A stretch of DNA of 64,000 bases from contig CANKAT010000004.1 in NCBI GenBank assembly GCA_947479815.1, positions 16,211 through 80,210 of the forward strand, given 5' to 3'. The stretch's first letter is position 1, and every line of letters starts with the position of its first letter. Shown here piece by piece: positions 55,780-63,864 of this stretch. The stretch is from Sphingobacteriaceae bacterium. Its GTDB lineage: Bacteria > Bacteroidota > Bacteroidia > Sphingobacteriales > Sphingobacteriaceae. Below the pieces are notes generated by a model, which did not search any database, was not told where the DNA came from, and was given only the letters and a program-made list of their open reading frames with translations. Both the position numbers and the translations under genes were made by a program.

Positions 55780-56976
55780 ATGAGCACATTATCAAACCGA
55801 ATTGAAAACCTATCCGAGTCAGCCACCATTAAAATGGCAAAAATGGGCCGGGAATTAGCAGCAAAAGGAGTAGATGTTATTAGCTTAAGTTTAGGCGAAA
55901 CTGATTTTTTCACACCTGATTTTGTTAAAGAAGCAGCCAAACAGGCTATCGACAAGAATTATTCTTATTATACGCCAGTTCCTGGATATCCAGAACTTCG
56001 TAAAGCAATTGCTGCAAAGCTTAAACGCGAAAACAACCTCGATTATGATTTCGATCAAATCGTTGTTTCTACAGGTGCAAAACAATCGCTGGCCAATGCC
56101 ATACTTTGTCTTGTGAATCCAGGTGAAGAGGTGATTATACCAACTCCATATTGGGTTTCTTACTCAGAACTTGTAAAACTTGCTGAAGGAGAATCTGTAT
56201 TTATCCATGCTACCTTAGAAAGCGATTTCAAAATTACTGCAGAAGAGCTTGAAGCAGCGATTACACCGAAAACTAAGTTATTCATGTTTTCATCTCCAAA
56301 TAACCCTACAGGAAGTGTATACACCCGTGAAGAACTCGCTTCACTTGTGAAGGTTTTTGAAAAGTATCCAAATATCTTTATTATTTCTGATGAGATATAC
56401 GAGCATATCAACTTCCTAAACGACCATGAATCTATTGCACAATTTTCTTCAATAAAAGATCGTGTGATTATCATCAACGGACTATCGAAGGCTTATGCGA
56501 TGACTGGATGGCGTATTGGTTATTCTGCTAGTAGTAAAGCAATTGCTTCGGCCTGTGATAAACTTCAGAGTCAAATCACTTCGGGTACCTGTTCAATTAC
56601 ACAAATGGCAGGAATAGCAGCATACGAAGGTGGATTAGCAACCATACTTGAAATGAAAAAAGTGTTCAAAGAACGTCGCGACCTCGTTTATGGTTTACTG
56701 AAAGAAATCCCGGGATTAAAAGTTAATTTACCTGGTGGAGCATTTTATTTCTTTCCTGAAGTGAGTTCATTCTTTGGCAAAACTACTTCAGCAGGCGAGC
56801 TTATCAAAAATGCTGAAGACCTTTCACTTTACTTGTTAAATACCGGTCATGTTGCAACAGTTAGTGGTGATTCATTTGGCGATCCAAATTCGATTCGAAT
56901 CTCTTATGCAGCTGCTAATGTGAAATTGATCGAAGCAATGAAGCGTATCAAAGAGGCTTTAGGAGCTTTAAAATAA
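55780..56976 (+). CDS. aspartate/aromatic-type aminotransferase (class I)
   Basis: A 398-residue fold type I aminotransferase, probably aspartate aminotransferase of the Ib group: SLGETDFFTPDFVKEAA, TGAKQSLANA, PTPYWVSYSE, SSPNNPTGSVY, SDEIYEHI and the PLP lysine in NGLSKAYAMTGWRIGY. Start 55780 (MSTLSNRIENLSESATIKM) matches the family; a frame beginning at 55747 lies in the promoter. It is expected to exchange aspartate and 2-oxoglutarate; prephenate or other side activities are possible. Downstream hairpin at 56991 precedes the heptose kinase gene. Confidence 0.92.
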   Translation: MSTLSNRIENLSESATIKMAKMGRELAAKGVDVISLSLGETDFFTPDFVKEAAKQAIDKNYSYYTPVPGYPELRKAIAAKLKRENNLDYDFDQIVVSTGAKQSLANAILCLVNPGEEVIIPTPYWVSYSELVKLAEGESVFIHATLESDFKITAEELEAAITPKTKLFMFSSPNNPTGSVYTREELASLVKVFEKYPNIFIISDEIYEHINFLNDHESIAQFSSIKDRVIIINGLSKAYAMTGWRIGYSASSKAIASACDKLQSQITSGTCSITQMAGIAAYEGGLATILEMKKVFKERRDLVYGLLKEIPGLKVNLPGGAFYFFPEVSSFFGKTTSAGELIKNAEDLSLYLLNTGHVATVSGDSFGDPNSIRISYAAANVKLIEAMKRIKEALGALK

Positions 56977-56990
56977 ATAATTTCTTCAAT

Positions 56991-57009
56991 ACCGGGCTAA
57001 ACACCCGGT
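56991..57009 (+). terminator. short hairpin between aminotransferase and heptose kinase genes
   Basis: ACCGGG and CCCGGT form a 6-bp GC stem with a 7-base loop CTAAACA, followed by TTATTAAA rather than a T tract. It may be a weak terminator or a processing site 22 bases before the next start codon. Confidence 0.5.
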
Positions 57010-57030
57010 TATTAAACCGATCCAAGCTAA

Positions 57031-58005
57031 ATGACTAACATCTTCGAAAAGTTCAATTCATTGAATGTTCTTATAATCGGGGATGTAATGATTGACAGCT
57101 ATATCTGGGGTAAAGTAGAACGTATTTCTCCTGAAGCACCCGTTCCGGTAGTTAGAGTAACAAAAAAAGAAAATCGCTTAGGAGGAGCCGCAAACGTGGC
57201 TTTAAACATTCAATCGCTTGGAGCATGTCCTTACATTTGCGCGGTAATAGGCGATGATTCAGATGCCGAAAATTTTCTTTCATTATTAAAGGCTCAAGGG
57301 CTTTCTGATGAGGGGCTTATAAAAATAAAAACAAGGCCAACTACTGTAAAGACCAGAATAATTGCTCATAATAAGCAAATAGCACGGGTTGATGCTGAAA
57401 CTGAACGTAATCTATCCAGTTCTAACAGCCTCCTCGTTTTGAATAAGATTAAACAAATCATTGCTGATCACAGAATTGATGCAATTATCTTTGAAGATTA
57501 TGATAAAGGGCTAATTACAAAAGAGCTCATCGATAAAACTGTAAAACTGGCCGAAACGATGGGTATTATCACTGTAGTTGACCCTAAAAAAAGAAATTTC
57601 CATGCCTATAAATGCGTTCAGCTTTTCAAACCAAACCTAAAAGAATTAAGGGAAGGGCTTAAAATTGAAATTGATCCTTCGAATATAGAGCAGATTGAAC
57701 AGGCAGTAGAAAAATTAAAGAAACAACTTGGGGCAAAGACTGTTATGCTAACCCTTTCAGAACATGGAGTTTATGTTAGTTCGGCAAACGGGAATAAACA
57801 TATCCCTGCACATAAACGCAATATAGCCGATGTTTCTGGAGCTGGAGACACCGTTATAGCTACTGCAGCACTATGTTTGGCAGCAGGTTTAAATGAATTT
57901 AAAACTGCCGAAATTGCAAATCTAGCGGGAGGATTAGTCTGCGAACATGTTGGTGTAGTACCAATTGACAAAGCTCGATTACTGATAGAGGTTGATGATT
58001 TGTAA
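57031..58005 (+). CDS. rfaE1: D-glycero-beta-D-manno-heptose-7-phosphate kinase
   Basis: A 324-residue PfkB/ribokinase-fold kinase equal to the N-terminal domain of HldE: VLIIGDVMIDSYIWGKVERISPEAPVPV, GGAANVALNIQSLGA and the anion-hole motif DVSGAGDTVIATAA (about 273-286). The cytidylyltransferase domain of bifunctional HldE is absent, so the second step must be encoded elsewhere. It takes part in ADP-heptose formation for lipooligosaccharide. The complex heptamer region begins one base after its stop codon. Confidence 0.9.
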   Translation: MTNIFEKFNSLNVLIIGDVMIDSYIWGKVERISPEAPVPVVRVTKKENRLGGAANVALNIQSLGACPYICAVIGDDSDAENFLSLLKAQGLSDEGLIKIKTRPTTVKTRIIAHNKQIARVDAETERNLSSSNSLLVLNKIKQIIADHRIDAIIFEDYDKGLITKELIDKTVKLAETMGIITVVDPKKRNFHAYKCVQLFKPNLKELREGLKIEIDPSNIEQIEQAVEKLKKQLGAKTVMLTLSEHGVYVSSANGNKHIPAHKRNIADVSGAGDTVIATAALCLAAGLNEFKTAEIANLAGGLVCEHVGVVPIDKARLLIEVDDL

Positions 58006-58413
58006 TTGGTTGGTTGGTACATTAAATTGGAATCAAGAACCAAGAATCAAGAACCAAGAATCAAGAACCAAGAACCAAGAACAAAGAGCAAAGAACCAAG
58101 AACCAAGAATAAAGAGCAAAGACTGTGTGGTGCTAATCGAAAATTTCTGCTTTTTTCTGACCTCAGACTTCATACCTCCTACCTCTGACCTCCTACCTCA
58201 GACAACGAATTTTGAGTATTGCGTATTGAGTATTGAGAGAGATTCTGCTTCATTTCAAACAAGTACCTCATACCTCCTCTTCTTACCTCAGACTTCTTGC
58301 CTTGAAATGCCCAGCATTCATTCTAACTAACCAAAAATAACTAACCAACTAATACCTAACCAACTGACAACAGACAACTGATAACAGACAACTGATAACA
58401 GATAACTGATAAC
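58006..58413 (-). repeat. complex heptamer repeat region, locus IV
   Basis: This region fills the whole gap between the stop codons of the heptose kinase and the ABC permease. Read on the minus strand it has the vocabulary of 31758-32690: TTATCTG/TTATCAG/TTGTCTG words (58364-58413), TTAGTTGG words (58324-58362), an AGGTATG block, the ATGAAATGAAGCAGAATC-like block (58238-58257), ATACTCA/ATACGCA words (58211-58234), AGGTAGG/AGGTCAG words, the core (58119-58163) and TTCTTGG words to 58030. Module order differs from locus II. Confidence 0.9.
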
Positions 58414-59661
58414 CTACTTACTCCTTATCGCTTCAACAGGATCTAACCTGGAAGCATTAAATGCTGGAATAAATCCTGAAATGAGACCGATAGCGGTAGA
58501 CAGAATAACAGTAAGAACTACTTTGCTTAAGTCTACTACAATTGTGAGATCAAAGAATGTTTTAGAAATAAATGCTAATGCAAACACAATGAGGAGACCA
58601 ATAAATCCTCCCATTAAACAAAGCAGAACTGATTCAATAAGAAATTGAAGCAAAATGAAATAATTCTTAGCGCCCAAAGACTTTTGAATTCCGATAATAT
58701 TGGTACGTTCTTTTACAGATACAAACATAATATTAGCGATACCGAACCCGCCAACCAAAATTGAAAAGCCCCCAATAATTGCACCTGCAATATCAATAAT
58801 ACCAAATAGCTGATCCAATTGAGCGGTAAGCACAGTTGTTTTGTTAAGAGAAAAATCATCGTCATCTTGCGGACCAAGCCGATGAATTGAACGCATTGTT
58901 CCTTTTAATTCACTCTCAAGTTCATTTACTGAAATATTCTCTCTTCCCTTAATCGTAATTTGGGGCCCATAGCGTTCATCTTCAACCTTAATTACACCCT
59001 TTGCAAAATTCAGCGGTATTAAAACGGTTTTATCGGCAGACACGCCAAGCATATCTTCCCCTTCTTCAGTAAATACCCCAATAATGGTGACTCTCCTTCC
59101 TAAAACGGTAATGACTTTACCAATAGGATCTTCATTAGGGAACAAACCATCGGCAATTGAATAACCAATAATTGTAATAGGCCTACCGCCTTTTGATTCA
59201 CTATCTGTAAAATAACGTCCAGATTGAAAGTCGAATTTCCAAACTTTATAGTAATCATGAGAAGCCGCTTTTATCTCTGCACCTTCAATACTATTATTTT
59301 TATACTTGATGGTACGATTTCCTACACCAATCTGAAATGAAATACCCTCAGCAGTTTGAAGACGTTCTGTAAGCTTTCCATAGTCACGTAATGATGGTTG
59401 CGGCCTACTGATGTATTTCCACCATGGAAAATCTGGGCCACCTACCCATGGCCATTTTTGAATATATATAGTATTACTGCCTAATTTTTCAACACTGCTT
59501 TGAATGTTATTACGAAGGGTGTCTACTGCCGAAAAAACTCCAACAATAGTCATTATGCCGATCGTTATCCCTAATAATGACAATATTGTTCTGAGTTTAT
59601 TTTGCCTTAGGGCTCCAAAAGCAAACAAAAAACTCTCTTTTAAAAGTTTGAGAAATATCAT
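58414..59661 (-). CDS. MacB/FtsX-type ABC transporter permease
   Basis: A 415-residue permease with the MacB topology: one N-terminal helix (about 20-42), a large periplasmic MacB_PCD domain (about 45-275) and three C-terminal helices (about 290-400) containing GGFGIANIMFVSVKERTNIIGIQKSLGA and the closing FIPAFNASRLDPVEAIRSK. Family members export macrolides, peptides or lipids, or act as mechanotransmission devices. Its likely ATPase is at 62709, three kilobases away on the same strand with five genes between, so pairing is plausible but not proven. It ends directly at the heptamer region. Confidence 0.9.
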   Translation of the reverse strand: MIFLKLLKESFLFAFGALRQNKLRTILSLLGITIGIMTIVGVFSAVDTLRNNIQSSVEKLGSNTIYIQKWPWVGGPDFPWWKYISRPQPSLRDYGKLTERLQTAEGISFQIGVGNRTIKYKNNSIEGAEIKAASHDYYKVWKFDFQSGRYFTDSESKGGRPITIIGYSIADGLFPNEDPIGKVITVLGRRVTIIGVFTEEGEDMLGVSADKTVLIPLNFAKGVIKVEDERYGPQITIKGRENISVNELESELKGTMRSIHRLGPQDDDDFSLNKTTVLTAQLDQLFGIIDIAGAIIGGFSILVGGFGIANIMFVSVKERTNIIGIQKSLGAKNYFILLQFLIESVLLCLMGGFIGLLIVFALAFISKTFFDLTIVVDLSKVVLTVILSTAIGLISGFIPAFNASRLDPVEAIRSK

Positions 59662-59778
59662 ATACGCGTTAGACCAAATTTAGTATATTACGTTACAGGT
59701 AATGAGATGAATATTAATTTAAATATAGCATTCTTAAATTTCTATGCTTAAGAATAAACATTTATAGTTTTATTTTGT

Positions 59779-59786
59779 TAAATTTG
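59779..59786 (+). promoter_or_regulatory. -7 promoter element of queA
   Basis: TAAATTTG matches TAnnTTTG and lies 26 bases before the queA start. A TTTG at 59774 is too close to serve as -33. Confidence 0.45.
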
Positions 59787-59812
59787 CGCCCTGAAATCCA
59801 CTATAAATAATT

Positions 59813-60862
59813 ATGAAATTATCTCAGTTTAAATTTGATTTACCTGAATCTTTAATAGCCCATAACCCTGTTGAAAATCGCGATGAAGCCCGATTAATGG
59901 TTTTGGATAAGAAAACCGGAGCTATTGAGCATAAAATATTCAAAGATGTTTTAGGGTATTTTGAAGAGAAAGATGTGATGATTTTAAACAACACCAAAGT
60001 TTTTCCAGCTCGCCTTTACGGTAATAAGGAAAAGACAGGTGCAACCATTGAAGTGTTTTTACTTCGTGAATTAAATCGTGAACTTCGTCTTTGGGATGTT
60101 CTTGTTGACCCTGCTCGTAAGATTAGAGTTGGCAATAAGCTATATTTTGGAGATGATGATCTATTAGTTGCTGAAGTTGTAGACAATACTACTTCACGTG
60201 GAAGAACAATTCGTTTCCTCTTCGATGGCACGAATGAGGAATTCCGTAGAAATATCGAGATACTAGGTGAAACTCCGCTACCAAAATATATTAAACGCAA
60301 AGCAACTGCTGAAGATAAGGAGAGATATCAAACAATCTTCGCTAAAAATGAAGGTGCAGTAGCAGCTCCAACTGCTGGCTTACACTTTAGTCGTGAGCTT
60401 ATGAAACGCCTTGAATTAAAGGGTGTTGATTTTGCTGAAATTACATTACATGTTGGTTTAGGTACATTCAGATCTGTTGAAGTTGAAGACCTTACCAAGC
60501 ATAAAATGGATTCAGAACAGTATATAATAGAGCAAAAAGATGCGGATATTGTAAATAAAGCTATTCTTGAAAAACGCAGAGTTTGTGCAGTAGGAACAAC
60601 TTCTATGAGATCGATTGAATCTGCTGTTTCTGCAGGAAAGGAATTGAAAGCTGCAAATGACTGGACCAGCAAGTTCATCTTTCCTCCATATGATTTCAGT
60701 ATTGCCAATTGCATGATCACTAACTTTCATACGCCTGAATCAACGCTTTTGATGATGGTAGCAGCATTTGGAGGTTATGAAAATGTTATGAAAGCATACG
60801 AGGTTGCTGTAAAAGAAAAATATCGCTTTTACAGTTATGGAGATGCAATGCTAATCATCTAA
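59813..60862 (+). CDS. queA: S-adenosylmethionine:tRNA ribosyltransferase-isomerase
   Basis: A 349-residue QueA, which transfers the ribosyl part of SAM to preQ1 in tRNA to form epoxyqueuosine. Signatures: [66 protein letters not shown], and [20 protein letters not shown]. Length and motifs are those of the family, and no part is missing. It fits with the queuosine-precursor transporter at 12251. Confidence 0.96.
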   Translation: MKLSQFKFDLPESLIAHNPVENRDEARLMVLDKKTGAIEHKIFKDVLGYFEEKDVMILNNTKVFPARLYGNKEKTGATIEVFLLRELNRELRLWDVLVDPARKIRVGNKLYFGDDDLLVAEVVDNTTSRGRTIRFLFDGTNEEFRRNIEILGETPLPKYIKRKATAEDKERYQTIFAKNEGAVAAPTAGLHFSRELMKRLELKGVDFAEITLHVGLGTFRSVEVEDLTKHKMDSEQYIIEQKDADIVNKAILEKRRVCAVGTTSMRSIESAVSAGKELKAANDWTSKFIFPPYDFSIANCMITNFHTPESTLLMMVAAFGGYENVMKAYEVAVKEKYRFYSYGDAMLII

Positions 60863-60936
60863 TTTTTTCGGGCAAAATAGGGGTTTATTCTTTAGCCTGC
60901 TACAACCTGGGAAATAAAATATCTCATATTTTAGTT

Positions 60937-61617
60937 TTGAAATATTACGCAATCATAGTAGGTGGTGGCTCCGGAAGCAGGATGCAATCTGATATACCTA
61001 AACAATTTATGCTTTTGAATGGCAAACCTGTTCTTATGCATACTATTGAGGCATTCTACTACTCAGAGATCAAGCCAGAGATCATTGTAGTATTAAATGT
61101 GGGTTTCATCCCTTATTGGGAGCAGCTTTGCGAAAAATATAATTTTTTAATTCCACATACCCTTATAAAAGGTGGGCTACAACGATTCCACTCCGTTAAA
61201 AATGGCATTAAGGCAATAGAGAAGAACTCTGTTATTGCAATACATGATGCAGTAAGGCCACTAGCCAGCAAGGAACTGATCTGTCGTTCGTTCAGAGAAG
61301 CTGAACAATCAGGCAATGCAATAGTGGCTATTAAATCAAAAGACTCAGTCAGACAACAAAAAGGCAATTCAAGTCTATCATTAAATAGAGATGAAATTTA
61401 TCTGATTCAAACTCCTCAAACTTTTCAATTTGAGCTTCTTAATACAGCCTATAAACAGGAATATAGAAATGAATTTACAGATGATGCATCAGTTATAGAA
61501 CGAACAGGCATTACTTTAAATTTGATAGAAGGCGAAAGTAAAAATCTCAAAATCACTTTTCCTGAAGACCTAAGTCTTGCCGAATTCTATCTGAGTCAAA
61601 CAAAAAACAAAGCATAA
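60937..61617 (+). CDS. ispD: 2-C-methyl-D-erythritol 4-phosphate cytidylyltransferase
   Basis: A 226-residue MEP-pathway enzyme of isoprenoid synthesis. The nucleotide-binding loop is IIVGGGSGSRMQSDIPKQF (about 6-24), followed by GGLQRFHSVKNGI, VAIHDAVRPLAS-like AIHDAVRPLA and IQTPQTFQF, then FTDDASVIE. The start is a TTG at 60937, which places the loop at the usual distance from the N-terminus; there is no in-frame ATG before it. It lies 74 bp after queA and ends at a terminator shared with the convergent DUF2795 gene. Confidence 0.92.
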   Translation: MKYYAIIVGGGSGSRMQSDIPKQFMLLNGKPVLMHTIEAFYYSEIKPEIIVVLNVGFIPYWEQLCEKYNFLIPHTLIKGGLQRFHSVKNGIKAIEKNSVIAIHDAVRPLASKELICRSFREAEQSGNAIVAIKSKDSVRQQKGNSSLSLNRDEIYLIQTPQTFQFELLNTAYKQEYRNEFTDDASVIERTGITLNLIEGESKNLKITFPEDLSLAEFYLSQTKNKA

Positions 61618-61650
61618 AAAAAACCCCGCATAAGCAGGGTGTTTTTTTAA
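61617..61650 (+). terminator. intrinsic terminator after ispD
   Basis: An A run, ACCCCGC, loop ATAA, GCAGGGT and a T run give a stem with one internal mismatch followed by GTTTTTTT. It can also serve the convergent DUF2795 gene, whose stop lies within the T run region. Confidence 0.75.
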
Positions 61651-61868
61651 TATTCGTCTTCGTTAAAAAAGAAATCATCCTTGGTAGGGTAATCCGGCCA
61701 AATTTCTTCTATATTTTCATAAGGCTCGCCATCATCTTCCAATGCTTGCAGGTTTTCTATAACTTCCACTGGTGCACCTGAACGAATTGCATAATCAATT
61801 AGTTCATCTTTTGTTGCCGGCCATGGAGCGTCTTCTAGGTGTGACGCTAATTCTAATGTCCAATACAT
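61647..61868 (-). CDS. DUF2795-family small protein
   Basis: A 73-residue acidic protein whose N-terminal part (MYWTLELASHLEDAPWPATKDELIDYAIRS) is the DUF2795 fold, a small helical domain, and whose C-terminus is a run of Asp, Glu and aromatic residues (IWPDYPTKDDFFFNEDEY). It is highly conserved in Bacteroidota and of unknown function. A -7 element, TACTTTTG, lies at 61901-61908 on the minus strand. The gene stands alone. Confidence 0.85.
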   Translation of the reverse strand: MYWTLELASHLEDAPWPATKDELIDYAIRSGAPVEVIENLQALEDDGEPYENIEEIWPDYPTKDDFFFNEDEY

Positions 61869-61900
61869 ATTTCTTAGAATTTGGTTTATACTATTTTTTG

Positions 61901-61908
61901 CAAAAGTA
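61901..61908 (-). promoter_or_regulatory. -7 promoter element of the DUF2795 gene
   Basis: The minus strand reads TACTTTTG, an exact TAnnTTTG, 33 bases before the start at 61868. An ATTG about 16 bases upstream is a poor -33 candidate. Confidence 0.45.
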
Positions 61909-61950
61909 TAATAATTTAAATAACAATATCAATTATTTTTATTAATAAAA

Positions 61951-62499
61951 TTAAACTCGCGGAAACCACTGATTTTCAGGTATGTTACTATCATAGCACA
62001 ATTTTCTAGCCAGCACAAATAGATAATCGCTGAGCCTGTTTAGGTAAACAATTACCTTTTCATCCACAAAACTTTCCTCCTTCAGATGAACGATAATTCG
62101 CTCTGCTCTTCTACAAACACACCTAGAAACATGGCAAAATGAAACTACCGGACTTCCACCTGGTAAAATAAAATGTTTAAGCTCAGGAAGTACTAGATTC
62201 ATCTCATCGATCTGATTTTCTAGAAAGGTTATATCCGAAAGGTGAAGATCCGGAATTTTCATTTTAGATTTCTCAGGGTCTGAAGCTAAGGCTGCGCCGA
62301 TAGTAAACAATCTATCCTGTATTTCCTTCAAGGTATCTTTTTGATCTGTATCAATATCGTGATCACGAATCATACCGATATAGGAATTCAGCTCATCAAC
62401 TGTACCATAACTTTCAATTCGAAGATCATATTTTGGCACCCGTGTTCCACCTATTAAAGAGGTTAAGCCCTCATCTCCGGTTTTGGTATAAATTTTCAT
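61951..62499 (-). CDS. cob(I)yrinic acid a,c-diamide adenosyltransferase, PduO type
   Basis: A 182-residue PduO/MMAB-type adenosyltransferase that adds the 5'-deoxyadenosyl group to cob(I)alamin. Signatures: IYTKTGDEGLTSLIGGTRVPK at the N-terminus (ATP binding), ESYGTVDELNSYIG and the C-terminal SFCHVSRCVCRRAERIIV and LNRLSDYLFVLARKL. It is a five-helix-bundle trimer by family. No other B12 gene is nearby, so it may serve salvage for a B12-dependent enzyme elsewhere. Not preceded by a recognisable cobalamin riboswitch in the 209 bases upstream. Confidence 0.92.
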   Translation of the reverse strand: MKIYTKTGDEGLTSLIGGTRVPKYDLRIESYGTVDELNSYIGMIRDHDIDTDQKDTLKEIQDRLFTIGAALASDPEKSKMKIPDLHLSDITFLENQIDEMNLVLPELKHFILPGGSPVVSFCHVSRCVCRRAERIIVHLKEESFVDEKVIVYLNRLSDYLFVLARKLCYDSNIPENQWFPRV

Positions 62500-62708
62500 T
62501 TCTTTCTATTCATATTATTTCAGGCTTTCAACAAGACCTCATTTAATTTGGGCGATATTAAGAATTATTCAGCAGAATGTAATGAATGTTAACAGGTTAA
62601 ACCCATTATTTTGACATTCATAAAACATACTTGCAAGGAGTGTTTAGCAGAAAATTGCGCTATTAGTTTCAAGTCAAACCAATTTATAGAAAATAGCCAG
62701 ATTTTTAT

Positions 62709-63470
62709 TTATTGAATTTTCTCGAAATCTGATTCCTTAGATTTCATATCGGCAAGTCTGGGAGAAACAGTCTTCACATTTTCATTCAAATAATCATTTT
62801 CAATTAGCCCGTCACGCATTCTAACAATCCTGTGCGCATGCTGAGCAATATCTTCTTCATGCGTTACCAGAATAATAGTATTGCCTTTAGAATGGATTTC
62901 TTCCAATAATCCCATTATCTCAACAGAAGTTTTAGTATCAAGATTACCAGTAGGTTCATCTGCAAGAATGATAGAAGGATTATTGACAAGTGCTCTGGCC
63001 ACAGCAACACGCTGACGCTGCCCTCCGGATAATTCATTCGGCTTGTGGTGCACTCTATTCCCAAGTCCAACACTTTCAAGAGTTTTTTGAGCCCTATCAT
63101 CTCGTTCTCTTCTTCCAATTCCAGCGTAAACCAATGGAAGGGCTACATTTTCAAGTGATGATGATCGGGGCAATAAATTAAATGTCTGAAACACAAAACC
63201 AATTTCCTTATTTCTGATTTCAGCAAGTTCACTATCGGTCATTTCACTAACCTGGTTTCCATTTAATATATAAATTCCTTTAGTTGGTGTATCCAAACAA
63301 CCAAGAATATTCATTAGAGTTGATTTTCCTGAGCCCGACGGACCCATAAGGGCTACGAATTCACCCTTATTTATAGTTAATGAAACAGATTTTAAGGCAT
63401 GAATAGTTTCAGCCCCAATTACATATTTCCTACCGATGTCTGTTAAAGTGATAAGAGAATCTTGAGCCAT
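62709..63470 (-). CDS. MacB-type ABC transporter ATP-binding protein
   Basis: A 253-residue ATPase of the MacB/LolD group. Walker A is [10 protein letters not shown] (about 41-50), the Q-loop is [15 protein letters not shown], the signature is [15 protein letters not shown] and Walker B is [12 protein letters not shown] with the switch His in VTHEED. It would drive a MacB/FtsX-type permease; the nearest in view is at 58414. The 20 residues at the C-terminus, after the usual end, are polar and lack a known motif. Confidence 0.93.
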   Translation of the reverse strand: MAQDSLITLTDIGRKYVIGAETIHALKSVSLTINKGEFVALMGPSGSGKSTLMNILGCLDTPTKGIYILNGNQVSEMTDSELAEIRNKEIGFVFQTFNLLPRSSSLENVALPLVYAGIGRRERDDRAQKTLESVGLGNRVHHKPNELSGGQRQRVAVARALVNNPSIILADEPTGNLDTKTSVEIMGLLEEIHSKGNTIILVTHEEDIAQHAHRIVRMRDGLIENDYLNENVKTVSPRLADMKSKESDFEKIQ

Positions 63471-63522
63471 GTTTTTGTTTTTGGACTATCGGAATAGGTA
63501 CATTGTTACAGTATCTGATAAA

Positions 63523-63816
63523 TTAGGGCTTATTAATTACTTTGGCAACCCTAAAGAACTTTCCGTCTTCTTTAGGCGCATTTTTCAAGGCTATAGCCCT
63601 ACTAAGCTCCTGATTTATTTCATCTTCACGCAAAACATTGATCTCATCATTCATATAGATCAGGGGCTCAACTCCGCTCGTATCCACCTCATTTAGTTTA
63701 TCCATGAAAGTAAGAATTTTACTCATGTCATCTAAAAGGCCCTGCTTTTCATCTTGATTCACCTCTAGCCTAGCCAAATGGGCAATTTTATCGATAGTTT
63801 CCGGACTTAATTTCAT
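63523..63816 (-). CDS. gatC: aspartyl/glutamyl-tRNA amidotransferase subunit C
   Basis: A 97-residue GatC, the small subunit that links GatA and GatB. Signatures are IDKIAHLARLEVNQDEK at the N-terminus, ILTFMDKLNEVDTSGVEPL in the middle and KEDGKFFRVAKVI at the end. The gene is 52 bp upstream of the ABC ATPase and 48 bp downstream of the plsC-like stop, so it may be transcribed from the plsC side. The gatB gene is 22 kb away. Confidence 0.93.
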   Translation of the reverse strand: MKLSPETIDKIAHLARLEVNQDEKQGLLDDMSKILTFMDKLNEVDTSGVEPLIYMNDEINVLREDEINQELSRAIALKNAPKEDGKFFRVAKVINKP

Positions 63817-63864
63817 TAATAATTTATATTTAAATAGGCATTAACTGCTCTAAAATCAAAATTG

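Noticed and set aside
57992..58330. Open frames of 60 to 112 codons across the second heptamer region
   Set aside because: They consist of repeated NQEPRTK-like strings created by AACCAAG words and have no independent coding evidence.
9700..58413. DNA-uptake sequences linked to the ComEC operon
   Set aside because: Uptake sequences are single short words scattered through genes; these tracts are few, long and intergenic. Nothing ties them to competence.
58006..58413. Insertion sequence or MITE
   Set aside because: No terminal inverted repeats, target-site duplication or transposase remnant is visible, and module order differs between loci.
62500..62708. Cobalamin riboswitch before the adenosyltransferase gene
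   Set aside because: The region is short and shows no B12-box-like sequence.
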